Shown piece by piece: positions 52,984 through 62,553 of a DNA stretch of 64,000 nt; position 1 is the stretch's first letter, and every line of letters begins with the position of its first letter. Source of the DNA: Halobaculum sp. MBLA0147. GTDB lineage: Archaea; Halobacteriota; Halobacteria; Halobacteriales; Haloferacaceae. The stretch covers positions 558,001-622,000 of the forward strand of contig NZ_JBGKAD010000001.1 of NCBI RefSeq assembly GCF_041361345.1, written 5' to 3'. A program made the translations under genes and the position numbers. The notes under the pieces are model-generated. The model was not told the origin of the DNA, searched no databases, and was given only the letters and a program-made list of their open reading frames with translations.

Positions 52984-54633
52984 GTGGCAGTCGAACTGAC
53001 CGCGTACGTCCCGTTGCTCGCGCTGGCCGCCGTGACGACGCTCGGGTTGGCGGCGTACAGTTGGCGCCACCGTGCGGCACCGGGAGCCACTGCACTCGCG
53101 GGGCTCTCGCTCGGGATGGCGGCGTGGGCGGGGTTCTACGCGCTCGGGCTCGTCTCACAGAGCGTCCCACGTCGACTGCTCTGGCTCCGGCTCAACTGGC
53201 TCGGGAGTGGGTTCGTCCCGGCGTTCTGGCTGTTGTTCGCGTTGGAGTACAGCGGACGGACGGAGTGGATCGATCGCCGGACCGTCGCCGCCCTGGTGAG
53301 TGTGCCGGTCGCGACGGTCGTCCTCGCGTGGACGACCCCGTGGCACGACCTCATGTGGTCGAACGTCCGGATTCGCGACGTCGGGCGGGTGACGATGTTG
53401 CGGTACGACGCCGGCCTCTGGTACACCGTCTTCGACGTCTACACCTACCTCGTGATCCTCCTCGCGACCGTCGTGTTAGTGTCGTTGGTGCTCCGCCACC
53501 GCGACCTCTACACGGACCAGGCGGTCGCCCTCCTCGTCGGATCGCTCGTCCCCGCCGTCGGCTACCTCACGACGGTGTTGGAACTCGTCCGCGAAGGTGT
53601 CGACCCGACGCCGTTGACGTTCCCGGTTACCGCGCTCCTGTTCGGCTACGTCATCTTCCGCGGGAACCTCTTCGACGCGTTGACCACGACCGCCGCGGTG
53701 GGACAGGAGTCTGCCGTCGCCGCCATGGCCGACGGCGTGGTCGTCGTCGACGACGACGGCGAGATCATCGAGACGAACCCGTCGGCACGGACGCTGCTCG
53801 ACACAGACGAGTCACTCGTCGGACGCTCCGTCGCGGACGTGTCGACGCTGTCGACCGTCCCGCTGGACGGGTCCGAGCACACCGTCGAGACGACGACCGC
53901 CGACCGGCGCGTGTTGGAGGTGTACCAGACCCCCATCGAGGACCCACACGACAGAGTGATCGGACACAGTCTCGTCGTCCGCGACGTGACGGAGCGAGTG
54001 CGGAGCCGCGAGCGGCTCGCCGTCTCGAATCGCGTGCTCCGGCACAACCTACGGAACCGAATCAACGTCGTCCGCGGGCACGCCGAACACGTCGCCGACC
54101 GGACGACCGACGAGACGGTCGCGCGGTCTGCCGCGAGCATCCAGTCGGCAGCGGATTCGCTAGCACGCAGCGGCGAGAAGATCCGTGCCGCCGTCGAGGC
54201 AGTCGGCGACACCGCCGAGCCGGTGGTCGTCGACTTCGCGGCGGTCGCACGGGAGGCTGCAGCCGAACACACGGCCGTGACCGTCGACGCGCCGGACCGC
54301 GCCGCGGCGCTGGCGGTGCCAGACGTCGACGCGGCAGTCCGCGAACTCGTCACCAACGCGCTCGAACACGCCGGGCCGGACCCGGACGTGTCCGCCACCG
54401 TCGCGCTGGCCGACGACACCGTCCGCCTGGTGGTCCGCGACGACGGCCCGGGGATTCCGGACCACGAACGCCGTGTCGTCGAGGAGGGCCGTGAGGACGC
54501 GCTCGAACACGGGAGCGGTGCCGGGCTGTGGCTCGTCCGGTGGCTGGTCGTCGCCTCCGGCGGGTCGCTGTCGATCGACGGCGACGACGGGACCGTGGTG
54601 ACGCTCTCATTCGACCGGGTGCGCGAGGAGTGA
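52984..54633 (+). CDS. Membrane histidine kinase with N-terminal 7TM sensor
   Basis: A 549-aa protein. Residues 1-225 hold seven membrane helices (hisKA_7TM type; for example FVPAFWLLFALEYSGR and FPVTALLFGYVIFRGNLF). A PAS domain follows (about 240-340, GVVVVDDDGEIIETNPSA), then the His box SNRVLRHNLRNRINVV (about residue 352) and HATPase_c (VRELVTNALEHAG, DDGPGIP, HGSGAGLWLVRW). No response regulator is adjacent. GTG 52984 puts the first helix at the N-terminus. Confidence 0.9.
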   Translation: MAVELTAYVPLLALAAVTTLGLAAYSWRHRAAPGATALAGLSLGMAAWAGFYALGLVSQSVPRRLLWLRLNWLGSGFVPAFWLLFALEYSGRTEWIDRRTVAALVSVPVATVVLAWTTPWHDLMWSNVRIRDVGRVTMLRYDAGLWYTVFDVYTYLVILLATVVLVSLVLRHRDLYTDQAVALLVGSLVPAVGYLTTVLELVREGVDPTPLTFPVTALLFGYVIFRGNLFDALTTTAAVGQESAVAAMADGVVVVDDDGEIIETNPSARTLLDTDESLVGRSVADVSTLSTVPLDGSEHTVETTTADRRVLEVYQTPIEDPHDRVIGHSLVVRDVTERVRSRERLAVSNRVLRHNLRNRINVVRGHAEHVADRTTDETVARSAASIQSAADSLARSGEKIRAAVEAVGDTAEPVVVDFAAVAREAAAEHTAVTVDAPDRAAALAVPDVDAAVRELVTNALEHAGPDPDVSATVALADDTVRLVVRDDGPGIPDHERRVVEEGREDALEHGSGAGLWLVRWLVVASGGSLSIDGDDGTVVTLSFDRVREE

Positions 54634-54645
54634 GTGGTCGCGAGT

Positions 54646-54698
54646 GTGTCTCCGTCGACTCCCGGAGGTTGTAGGTGATTCCGGGTCGACGGAGACAC
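54646..54698. terminator. Long hairpin between convergent kinase and cofG genes
   Basis: 14-bp perfect inverted repeat GTGTCTCCGTCGAC (54646-54659) and its complement (54685-54698). An inner CCCGGA/TTCCGGG pairing extends the stem with a bulge. It lies between two converging genes and likely ends transcription from both. Confidence 0.55.
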
Positions 54699-54729
54699 GG
54701 CGGTGACAGATCGTGAACGCCCCACCAGC

Positions 54730-55962
54730 TCAGTCGTCACTCGGCGCGGCAACGTCCGGCGTCGACAGCGGCGCGTCACGACGCGCGACGCTCCGGAAGC
54801 GCTCGCCGTGCACGTCGCGGGCGGCGAGCGCGTCCGGGATCTGCCCCGTCAGCCACGCCCCCGTCGGGGAGGCGTCCGCCGGGACGCCGTCGAACCCCCG
54901 ACGACGGACCCGCTCGGGCAGGTAGCGGTCGTAGACGGGGAGCCGTTCGTGCAGCGGGACGCCGCCGTGAGCGGCGATCTCGCCCAACTCGCGCAGCGCC
55001 GGCCACTCGTACTCCGGGTTGATGTAGTCGTCCGTCACGGGGGAGACGCCGCCGAGGTCGTCGATCCCGCAGTCGAGCAACTCCCGTACCGGCGCGAGGT
55101 TCGGGGGCGACTGCACGGACACCGTCTCGGGTAACACGCGCCGGGCCATCGCCGTGACGCGCCGCATCGTCGCCACGTCCGGGGTGGCGAAGTCCGAGCG
55201 CTCGTTCTCGACGACCGGCTGGACGATCACCTCCTGCACGTGGCCGTACCGCTCGTGGAGCCGTCGGATCGCCGCCAGCGACTCAGCGCGGTCGCGCCAC
55301 TCTTCGCCGATGCCGACCAGGATACCGGTCGTGAACGGCACACCCGCCTCCCCGGCGGCCCGGATCGTCCGGAGACGGTCGGCCGGCTCCTTGCGCCGGG
55401 CGCCGGCGTGTGCGCGCACGTCCGCGGTCGTCTCCAACATCACACCCATCGAGGCGTTCACCGGCTTCAGGCGCTCGAAGGCGGCCCGGTCGAGGTCGCC
55501 CGGGTTCGAGTGCGGGAGCAACCCCTCTTCCAGCGCGATCTCGCAGGCCCGGAGGTGGTACTCGCGCAGGGAGTCGTACCCCCACTCGGCGAGCTGGTCG
55601 TGGATCTGCGTGTAGCGGTCGTCCGGTTCGTCGCCGAAGGTGAACAGCGCCTCCGTACAGCCCGCGTCGGCACCGACGCGACACCGCTCGCGGATCTCCG
55701 AAGCCGACAGCAGCGACGCCTCCCCGGGCGGGTCGTAGTAGGTGCAGTACGTGCAGGTGTACCGACAGGCGGTCGTCAGCGGGACGAACACGTTCCGGGC
55801 GAAGGTGAGTTCGGCGGCGGCGTCGACCGCCGTCGGCGTCGCCGCCAGCGCGTCTTCGAGGACACCCGCCGGCAGGGTCAACTCGAAGTCGAGGTCGAAC
55901 CGCGCCGCGAGGTCGACCGCCGACTCGACGGTCGTCCCCACGGTGTCGTCGCCCGGAGACAC
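54730..55962 (-). CDS. cofG: CofG, FO synthase subunit (F420 biosynthesis)
   Basis: A 410-aa radical-SAM enzyme that forms the deazaflavin ring of coenzyme F420 together with CofH. The Fe-S/SAM motif is CRYTCTYC (about residues 66-73, Cx3Cx2C). Other blocks: ALFTFGDEPDDRYTQ, NPGDLDRAAFERLKPVNASM and IGIGEEWRDR-like LVGIGEEWRDRAESL. A TATA box lies about 25-30 nt upstream of GTG 55962. CofH is not in the window. Confidence 0.9.
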   Translation of the reverse strand: MSPGDDTVGTTVESAVDLAARFDLDFELTLPAGVLEDALAATPTAVDAAAELTFARNVFVPLTTACRYTCTYCTYYDPPGEASLLSASEIRERCRVGADAGCTEALFTFGDEPDDRYTQIHDQLAEWGYDSLREYHLRACEIALEEGLLPHSNPGDLDRAAFERLKPVNASMGVMLETTADVRAHAGARRKEPADRLRTIRAAGEAGVPFTTGILVGIGEEWRDRAESLAAIRRLHERYGHVQEVIVQPVVENERSDFATPDVATMRRVTAMARRVLPETVSVQSPPNLAPVRELLDCGIDDLGGVSPVTDDYINPEYEWPALRELGEIAAHGGVPLHERLPVYDRYLPERVRRRGFDGVPADASPTGAWLTGQIPDALAARDVHGERFRSVARRDAPLSTPDVAAPSDD

Positions 55963-55986
55963 GACCCCCACTCGTCGGGCGATCAG

Positions 55987-55992
55987 TATAAA
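55987..55992 (-). promoter_or_regulatory. TATA-like box for cofG
   Basis: TTTATA on the minus strand, 25-30 nt before GTG 55962. The long frame that continues upstream through this box is therefore not translated. Confidence 0.55.
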
Positions 55993-56182
55993 TCCACCAC
56001 TACCGGAGGGTGGCGTCGTCGGCTCGTCTCGCCCCGGTCGACCGGAGTCGTCTCTGCGATCCGTCACGTCGAGTGTCGCGGGTCCGACGGGCGACTGTGC
56101 AGACTGGTGGTGGCTCGATCCAGACGGGTGGGACGGGGCTGCGACCCGGACGGCTAAGTACGTCCCGACCACGCCCTCTGTC

Positions 56183-56974
56183 GTGACACGGCTCCACGAG
56201 CAGACGACGACGGCGGCCGCGGAGACGCTCGCCGACTGCGAGGTCGCACTGCTGCCGACCGGCGCGGTCGAACAACACGGGCCACACCTCCCGCTCGGGA
56301 CGGACCTGCTGGCGGCACGCGAGATCGCCCGTGCAGTCGACGCGGCGGACACGGGTGTCGCGACGACGTTGCTCCCGACGGTGCCGGTCGGGGTGAGCAG
56401 TCACCACCGACAGTTCGACGGGACGCTGTGGACGAGCCCGGAGACGTTCGAGGCGTACGTCCGGGAGGTGACGGAGAGTCTGGCGCGCCACGGCGTCCGG
56501 AAGGTGGTCGCGGTCAACGGCCACGGCGGCAACGACGACGCGCTCCAGCGTGCCGCGCGGCGCGTCCGCCGCGAGGAGACGGCGTTCCTCGCCCCGTGGA
56601 ACTGGTTCGCCGACCTCGGCGACCTCGACGAGGAGCTGTTCGACCAGACCGGCATCGGTCACGCGGACGCGGCCGAGACGAGTATCGTGTACGCCGCGGC
56701 AGACAGAGCACACGAGACCACCGGCGTCGAGGAGTCGGCCCTCACGACGGCGGAGGCGAACGGTCCCACGGAGTGGGGACGAGCGGTCCACGGCGCGGCG
56801 TTGGGGTTCGACACCGCGGACTTCTCGGAGTCGGGCGCCGTCGGCCAGCCGACCGACGCCTCCCGCGAGAAGGGTGAACGCCTGTTCGAGCACGCGACGG
56901 ACGAACTCACTGCGTTGGTCGAGTGGCTCGCCGACCGGGAGTTCGCCGCCCTCCTGCCGGAGCCACACCGATGA
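56183..56974 (+). CDS. Creatininase-family protein, ArfB-like
   Basis: A 263-aa amidohydrolase-fold protein. Metal-binding motifs: LPTGAVEQHGPHLPLGTD and NGHGGNDDALQR, plus HADAAETS for the catalytic Glu/His. In archaea this family includes ArfB, the FAPy deformylase step of riboflavin and F420 biosynthesis. Position next to divergent cofG supports that function here, but creatininase or other activity cannot be excluded. Starts GTG 56183; overlaps the next gene by ATGA. Confidence 0.82.
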   Translation: MTRLHEQTTTAAAETLADCEVALLPTGAVEQHGPHLPLGTDLLAAREIARAVDAADTGVATTLLPTVPVGVSSHHRQFDGTLWTSPETFEAYVREVTESLARHGVRKVVAVNGHGGNDDALQRAARRVRREETAFLAPWNWFADLGDLDEELFDQTGIGHADAAETSIVYAAADRAHETTGVEESALTTAEANGPTEWGRAVHGAALGFDTADFSESGAVGQPTDASREKGERLFEHATDELTALVEWLADREFAALLPEPHR

Positions 56975-58380
56975 GTCGCGTCGCGCTCGTCGGTGCCGGT
57001 GCCGTCGGCACGCGGACGGCACTGGATCTGGCGGACCACGGCGTCGCGGTGACGCTGTTCGAGCGCGGCGAGATCGGCTGGGACGGAGAGACCGCGGTCG
57101 AGACGCCCGGTGACGCCGCCTCCAGCCGCGCCGCCGGCGTGCTGTACGACGCCTACGCGGAGGACGTGGACGCCGCACTCGGCGCGCGGTCGCTGGAGCG
57201 GTTCCGCGCGTTCGACGGCACCGAGGGGTTCCTGTTCCACGAGTGTCCGTACGCCATCCTCGTCAGGGAGGGCGACGACGAGCGCGCCGCGGCGACGCGT
57301 CGCGCGGTCGAACGGATGCGCGAGCACGACCGCCAGGTAGAGACGTTGGCTCCCGAGCAGGTCGGCGAGCGGTTCCCGACTCTCCACGCGGACGACTTGG
57401 CCGTCGCCGCGGTCGCGGACAACGCCGGGTGGGCCGACACGGGCGCGTACGTGGCGGCACTCCTGACGACCGCTCGCGCGGCGGGGGTCGAGATTCGCGA
57501 CGAGACACCCGTGACCCTCGCGTCACCGACGACGGTGGCGACGCCCGGCGGACGCGAGTCGTTCGACGCCGTCGTCGTCGCCGCCGGCGCGCACACGGCG
57601 CAGGTGTGTGCGGGTGTCGACGTGGATCTCGCGGCCGTCCCCTACCGCGTACAGGCGTTGACTGGAGCGGTCGTGGCGGGCTCGCCAGGATCGGGTGACG
57701 GACGAGTCGGTGGTGACGGGGGAGGCGCTGACGAGGGAAGCGCCGGTGGGGGCGGCGGTGACGAGGGAGGTGGCGCCGATGCCGACGACAGTCCCCACGG
57801 CGGCGACCCACACCCGGGGCCGATGTGGTACGACGCGACCGCCGGGGTGTACGCCCGTCCACACCCGGACGGGATACTCGCCGGGGACGGGACGGTTCCG
57901 GAGGCGACCGACCCCGACGCGTGGGACCGCGAGGCCGACGACTGGTTCGTCGCCGACACGCGGGAGGTCGCGGCGCACCGCCTGCGTGGGTCGGCAGCGG
58001 CGACGGGTGATAGTCACGAGGCGAGCACGTCGGGGGAGCCGACGGGCGACACAGACGCGACGACGACGACCGACCCGAGCGTCTCCGTCGAGCGGTCGTG
58101 GGCCGGCGTCTGCACGGCGACGCCGGACGGCGACCCGCTGTTGGGGCACGTCCGCGACGGGTTGTACGTCGCGACCGGCTGGCAGGGCCACGGGTTCATG
58201 CGGTCGCCGGCCCACGCCGAACTGCTCGCCGAACTGGTGGCCGCGGACCTGGGGGTCGCGACGGCGTCGCCCGCCTCCGTACCGAGTGGCGAGACCGCGC
58301 TGTCTGCCTTCGACCCGACGCGGTTCCCGGCCGGTGTCGAGTTCGAAGTTCGAGAGGGGATGCTGGTCGAGGAACGGTGA
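56971..58380 (+). CDS. DAO-family FAD-dependent oxidoreductase
   Basis: A 469-aa flavoprotein with a Rossmann nucleotide-binding start (VALVGAGAVGTRTALDLADHG) and family blocks GDAASSRAAGVLYD, VVVAAGAHTAQV and the C-terminal ATGWQGHGFMRSPAHAELLAEL that closes the FAD site. Similar to D-amino acid or glycine/sarcosine oxidases. Two low-complexity inserts (about 235-275 Gly/Asp-rich and 345-370 Ser/Thr/Asp-rich) enlarge it. ATGA overlap with the creatininase-family gene suggests co-translation. Substrate unknown. Confidence 0.85.
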   Translation: MSRVALVGAGAVGTRTALDLADHGVAVTLFERGEIGWDGETAVETPGDAASSRAAGVLYDAYAEDVDAALGARSLERFRAFDGTEGFLFHECPYAILVREGDDERAAATRRAVERMREHDRQVETLAPEQVGERFPTLHADDLAVAAVADNAGWADTGAYVAALLTTARAAGVEIRDETPVTLASPTTVATPGGRESFDAVVVAAGAHTAQVCAGVDVDLAAVPYRVQALTGAVVAGSPGSGDGRVGGDGGGADEGSAGGGGGDEGGGADADDSPHGGDPHPGPMWYDATAGVYARPHPDGILAGDGTVPEATDPDAWDREADDWFVADTREVAAHRLRGSAAATGDSHEASTSGEPTGDTDATTTTDPSVSVERSWAGVCTATPDGDPLLGHVRDGLYVATGWQGHGFMRSPAHAELLAELVAADLGVATASPASVPSGETALSAFDPTRFPAGVEFEVREGMLVEER

Positions 58381-58443
58381 GACGGTGACGGACGCCGACA
58401 GAGTCACAGAGTCGACGACTCCCCGTCGGTCCTCGCCCTCTCG

Positions 58444-59937
58444 TCAGTCGTCGGCCTCGGCCAGCCCGGTCGGCGACGGGCGGTCCACGTCCCGGTCGGT
58501 CGCCTCGCCGGCCACGTCGTAGGGGTACTCGCCGGTGACACAGCCGAGACAGAGGTCCTCGCGCACCTCGTCCAGCGCCGCCGCGACGGCGTCGACGGAG
58601 AGGTACGCCAGCGAGTCCGCACCGACCGTCTCGCGGATCTCCGCGGTCGTCTTGTCGGCCGCGATCAACTCCTCGCGAGTCGCCATGTCGATCCCGAAGT
58701 AACACGGCGCGACGATGGGCGGGGCACCGATCCGGACGTGGACGGACTCCGCGCCAGCGTCGCGGAGCAACTCCACCAACTGCGTCGACGTGGTCCCGCG
58801 GACGATGGAGTCGTCGATCAGCGTGACGCTCTTGCCCTCCACGGTCGAGCGGATGGGGTTGAGCTTGAGTCGGACCGCCCGCTCGCGTTCGTCCTGGGTC
58901 GGCATGATGAACGTCCGGCCGACGTAGCGGTTCTTCATCAACCCCTCCGCGAATTCGACGCTCGCGTCGTCCGCCTGCGCGGCGTCGGCGTACCCCGAGG
59001 CGAACGCTCGCCCGGAGTCCGGGACGGGCATCACCACGTCCGTGTCGATGCCGGACTCCCGCCAGAGTGCGCCGCCGAGTTCCCGGCGCGCGTCGTACAC
59101 CAGCGTCCCGTCGATCACGGAGTCCGGTCGCGCGAAGTAGACGTGCTCGAAGAAGCAGTGTGCCGTGTCGTCCACCTCGAACAACTGACGTGATTCGTAC
59201 CCAGTGCCGTCCGCGTCCAAGAGGATGGCCTCGCCGGGACGCACGTCCCGAACCAGATCGCCGTCGAGTACGTCGATCGCCGCCGACTCGGAGGCGAGCA
59301 CGTAGCCGTCGTCGAGTTCGCCCACCACGAGCGGGCGGTTCCCGCGCGGGTCGCGGACACCCAACACGCGATCGTCGTGCATCACCGTCAGCGAGTACGA
59401 GCCGTGGATGCGGCCCATCGTCTCGCGGACGGCGTGGAGGAGGTCACCGTCCAGCAGGTTCCGCGCGAGGTCGTGGGCGATCACCTCCGTGTCGCCGTCC
59501 GACGTGAACGCGTGTCCCAGGCCGGCGAGTTCGTCGCGGAGTTCGTCCGCGTTCACGAGGTTGCCGTTGTGCGAGAGCCCCAGCGATCCGGAGTTGAACG
59601 ACACCGTGAACGGCTGGGCACACGACTGGTCGACACTGCCGGCGGTCGGGTACCGGACGTGGCCGATTCCCGTCGAGCCCGCCAGTGCCTCGACGTCCGC
59701 CTCGTCGAAGGCGTCGCCCACCAGTCCCATCTCGACGTGGTCGTGCTGTTGGAACCCGTCGTGTGTGACGATCCCCGCGGAGTCCTGCCCGCGATGTTGG
59801 AGCGCGTACAGCGCGTAGTAGACGGGGCGTGCGGCGTCCCGGTCCGCCAGCGACACCCCGACGACACCACACTTCTCGCGTGGCTCGTCGGTCGTCGCGC
59901 GGTCCGGCGTCGCCCCGTCCCCGTGACCGGTCTGCAT
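58444..59937 (-). CDS. purF: Amidophosphoribosyltransferase
   Basis: A 497-aa enzyme for the first step of purine synthesis: PRPP plus glutamine to phosphoribosylamine. The catalytic Cys is in EKCGVVGVSL (about residue 23, exposed after propeptide removal). The glutaminase blocks HRGQDSAGIV, GHVRYPTAGS and SHNGNLVN are present, the PRPP loop is VTLIDDSIVRGTTS, and a late Cys pair (LCLGC) occurs near the C-terminus. ATG 59937 gives a short acidic leader. Confidence 0.95.
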   Translation of the reverse strand: MQTGHGDGATPDRATTDEPREKCGVVGVSLADRDAARPVYYALYALQHRGQDSAGIVTHDGFQQHDHVEMGLVGDAFDEADVEALAGSTGIGHVRYPTAGSVDQSCAQPFTVSFNSGSLGLSHNGNLVNADELRDELAGLGHAFTSDGDTEVIAHDLARNLLDGDLLHAVRETMGRIHGSYSLTVMHDDRVLGVRDPRGNRPLVVGELDDGYVLASESAAIDVLDGDLVRDVRPGEAILLDADGTGYESRQLFEVDDTAHCFFEHVYFARPDSVIDGTLVYDARRELGGALWRESGIDTDVVMPVPDSGRAFASGYADAAQADDASVEFAEGLMKNRYVGRTFIMPTQDERERAVRLKLNPIRSTVEGKSVTLIDDSIVRGTTSTQLVELLRDAGAESVHVRIGAPPIVAPCYFGIDMATREELIAADKTTAEIRETVGADSLAYLSVDAVAAALDEVREDLCLGCVTGEYPYDVAGEATDRDVDRPSPTGLAEADD

Positions 59938-60117
59938 ACGACACCCTCCGCGCGCCCCCAGACTAAAACCTTCGACATCGTGGACAGGTCTCCCGCTCGA
60001 TGCCTCGGTGTACACACGTTCTTGTATACCACCCGGCGAGCGGGAGACGGGACGGAAGCGACGGAGCCAGTGGGGGAGAGTCGAAACCCACTTCCTTAGG
60101 TTCGCCTAAACCGGTCC

Positions 60118-60870
60118 GTGCGACTGACGCGGAGAGACGCGGCGGCGGCGGTGGCGGCCGCCGGGGCCGTCGTCGGCGGGGGGCTGGCGGTCGACGCCGC
60201 CGACGGGGACCCGGTCGAGTCGGTGCTGTCGGCGTTGGACGGCGACGACGGGGGGACTGGCGACGAGACGACGGGACTCGACGAGGAGGCGGTGGCGACG
60301 CTCGTCGCGGTGGGCGAGGTGGTGTACCCGAGCCGAGCGGAGAACGTCGCCGAGTTCGTCCGTACCTACACGGAGGGCCGACTGCTCGCGGACCCGGAGC
60401 GCCGCGAGCGGGTGGCGACCGCCGTCGCGGAGCTCGACGAGGTGGCTCGCGACTGGGAGGACGCCCCACTCGTCGACCTCGCGCCCGAGGTGCGCGACGA
60501 ACTCCTGCGAGAGTTGGCCGTGGACACGACGGAGCCAGATCCCGAAGGGACGCTCCCGGAGCGGGTGCGGTACTACGTCGTGAACGACCTGTTGTACGCC
60601 TTCTACGCCTCACCGACCGGCGGGGAGTTGGTCGGGACGCCGAACCCCATCGGCTACCCCGGCGGCTACCGGACCGCACTCTCGCCCGACGAGGTGCGTG
60701 CCGATCCCGAGGAGACGCGCGACCCGACGGCAGACTCGGGCGGGACGCGCGGTTCGACGACGAACTCCGACGGGACGCGCGAGTCGACGGCGGAGGAGAT
60801 AGCCGACTCGACGACGGAGGAGACAGCCGACTCGACGGCAGACGGGACCGGAGGTGGTGGCCGTGAGTAG
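60118..60870 (+). CDS. Gluconate 2-dehydrogenase subunit 3-like Tat protein
   Basis: A 250-aa protein with a twin-arginine start (RLTRRDAAAAVAAAGAVVGG), then a helical domain containing ATLVAVGEVVYPSRAENVAEF, which resembles GMC-associated subunit 3. The fold's partner is the overlapping GMC gene. The C-terminal tail has Thr/Asp/Glu repeats (DSTTEETADST). Likely a Tat carrier for the GMC subunit, exported as a complex. Start GTG 60118. Confidence 0.82.
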   Translation: MRLTRRDAAAAVAAAGAVVGGGLAVDAADGDPVESVLSALDGDDGGTGDETTGLDEEAVATLVAVGEVVYPSRAENVAEFVRTYTEGRLLADPERRERVATAVAELDEVARDWEDAPLVDLAPEVRDELLRELAVDTTEPDPEGTLPERVRYYVVNDLLYAFYASPTGGELVGTPNPIGYPGGYRTALSPDEVRADPEETRDPTADSGGTRGSTTNSDGTRESTAEEIADSTTEETADSTADGTGGGGRE

Positions 60871-62479
60871 TGCCGAGTCGGACACGCCGACGGACAGGAC
60901 GCCGTCGGGTCGCGTCGACGTGTGCGTGATCGGGTCGGGGCCGGCCGGGTCGCTGGTCGCGCACCGGCTCGCGGCGGCGGGCTACGAGGTGGTCGTCCTG
61001 GAGGCGGGGCCGCGGTTCGACGAGTCCGAGCGCACCGAACAGTTGGACGCCCACCTCCGACCCGGCGAGGGGAACCCGTGGGACGTGGGCGGGGAGCGAG
61101 ACGCCTACACAGACGCCGGCGAGCGCGGCTACCCGCTGAACGCCGCGCGGGTGAAGGGTGTCGGGGGGTCGACGCTCCACTGGCAGGGGATGGTGATGCG
61201 GCTCCACGAGCGCGACTTCGAGATGGACTCGCGGTACGGCGTCGGAACGGACTGGCCGCTCTCGTACACCGACCTCCAGCCGTACTACGCCGAGGCGGAG
61301 TCGGCGCTGGGCGTCGCGGGTGCCGACGACAACCCGTACGCGCCGCCACGCGAGGAGCCACACCCGATGTCGGCGTTCCCGCCCTCGCACTCGGACTCCA
61401 TCTTCGCCGAGGCCTGCGAGTCGCTGGGACTCGACATGCACAGCGTGCCCAACGCCCGCAACTCGGAGGCGTACGACGACGCGTCGGCGTGTGTCGGCTA
61501 CGGCACCTGTCGCCCGGTGTGTCCGTCCGGCGCGAAGTACACCGCCGAACGCACCGTCGCGAAGGCGGAGGCGGCCGGCGCACGCGTGATCGACCGCGCG
61601 CCGGTCCAACGGCTGGAACACGACTCCGCCGGCGAGACCGTGGAACGGGCGGTGTACGCGACGCCGGACGGGGAGACACACGCGCAGACGGCGCGGCGGT
61701 TCGTCGTCGCCTGTGGCGGCGTGGAGACGCCGCGCCTCCTGTTGTTGTCGCGGTCGGAACAGTACCCCGACGGGCTGGCGAACTCCTCGGGACTCGTCGG
61801 ACGGTACTTCATGGACCACCTGTTCGCCGGTGCCGGCGGGACGTACGACCGACCGACCGAGCAGAACCACGTCGGGTTCAACACCAGCGAGTGTCACCAG
61901 TTCTACGACGAGGCGGACCCCGTCGTCGGGATGAAGCTGGAGTTCCTCAACTACGCCGGGCCGTCGCCCGTGCTCGGCGCGTTGAACGCCGACACGTGGG
62001 GCGACGAACTGCTCGGCGACCTCCAAGGAGCGTACGGCACGCACGTCGCGATGGGGGCGCTCGTCGAACAGCTCCCCCGCAGCGAGAACCGAATCGAACT
62101 CGACCCGTCGACGACGGACGACCACGGGAACCCCGTGCCCGAGATCCACTGGTCGCTGGACGACCGGACGCGGGCGGGGCTCCGGCGCGCGAACGAGATC
62201 CAGACGGCTGTGTTGACGGAACTGGGTGTGTCGCCGGAGTGGACCGTCGGCCCCGAGGACACCGGGCCGGCGTACCACCACATGGGGACGACCCGGATGG
62301 GGACCGACCCGGCGTCGAGTGTCGTCCGCCCGGACCTACGGACGCACGACCTCCGCAACTGTTGGATCGTCGGCTCCAGTCCCTTCCCGACCGGGGGCGC
62401 GATGAACCCGACGCTCACCATCGCCGCCTTGTCACTGTTGGCGGCCGACCGGCTCGAAGAGTCGCTGGCACAGGCCTGA
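60863..62479 (+). CDS. GMC-family oxidoreductase (gluconate/alcohol dehydrogenase large subunit-like)
   Basis: A 538-aa FAD enzyme: GSGPAGSLVAHRLAAAGYEV for ADP binding, KGVGGSTLHWQGMVMR, GYGTCRPVCPSGAKYT with four Cys/Gly-rich residues, and HHMGTTRMGTDPASSVVRPD plus MNPTLTIAALSLLAADRL at the end with the catalytic His/Asn. Lacks its own Tat signal, which is supplied by the upstream subunit. Starts GTG 60863, overlapping that gene; GTG 60854 is an alternative. Confidence 0.9.
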   Translation: MSSAESDTPTDRTPSGRVDVCVIGSGPAGSLVAHRLAAAGYEVVVLEAGPRFDESERTEQLDAHLRPGEGNPWDVGGERDAYTDAGERGYPLNAARVKGVGGSTLHWQGMVMRLHERDFEMDSRYGVGTDWPLSYTDLQPYYAEAESALGVAGADDNPYAPPREEPHPMSAFPPSHSDSIFAEACESLGLDMHSVPNARNSEAYDDASACVGYGTCRPVCPSGAKYTAERTVAKAEAAGARVIDRAPVQRLEHDSAGETVERAVYATPDGETHAQTARRFVVACGGVETPRLLLLSRSEQYPDGLANSSGLVGRYFMDHLFAGAGGTYDRPTEQNHVGFNTSECHQFYDEADPVVGMKLEFLNYAGPSPVLGALNADTWGDELLGDLQGAYGTHVAMGALVEQLPRSENRIELDPSTTDDHGNPVPEIHWSLDDRTRAGLRRANEIQTAVLTELGVSPEWTVGPEDTGPAYHHMGTTRMGTDPASSVVRPDLRTHDLRNCWIVGSSPFPTGGAMNPTLTIAALSLLAADRLEESLAQA

Positions 62480-62553
62480 CCGACGCCGGACGGGTCGCCG
62501 TGGCTCACACCACGAGGTGACTCACACGGGGTGGGTCGCGCTCGCGAGTCCGC

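Noticed and set aside
59963..62281. 772-aa minus-strand ORF opposite the GMC genes
   Set aside because: Antisense shadow of two well-supported genes; Arg/Pro-rich.
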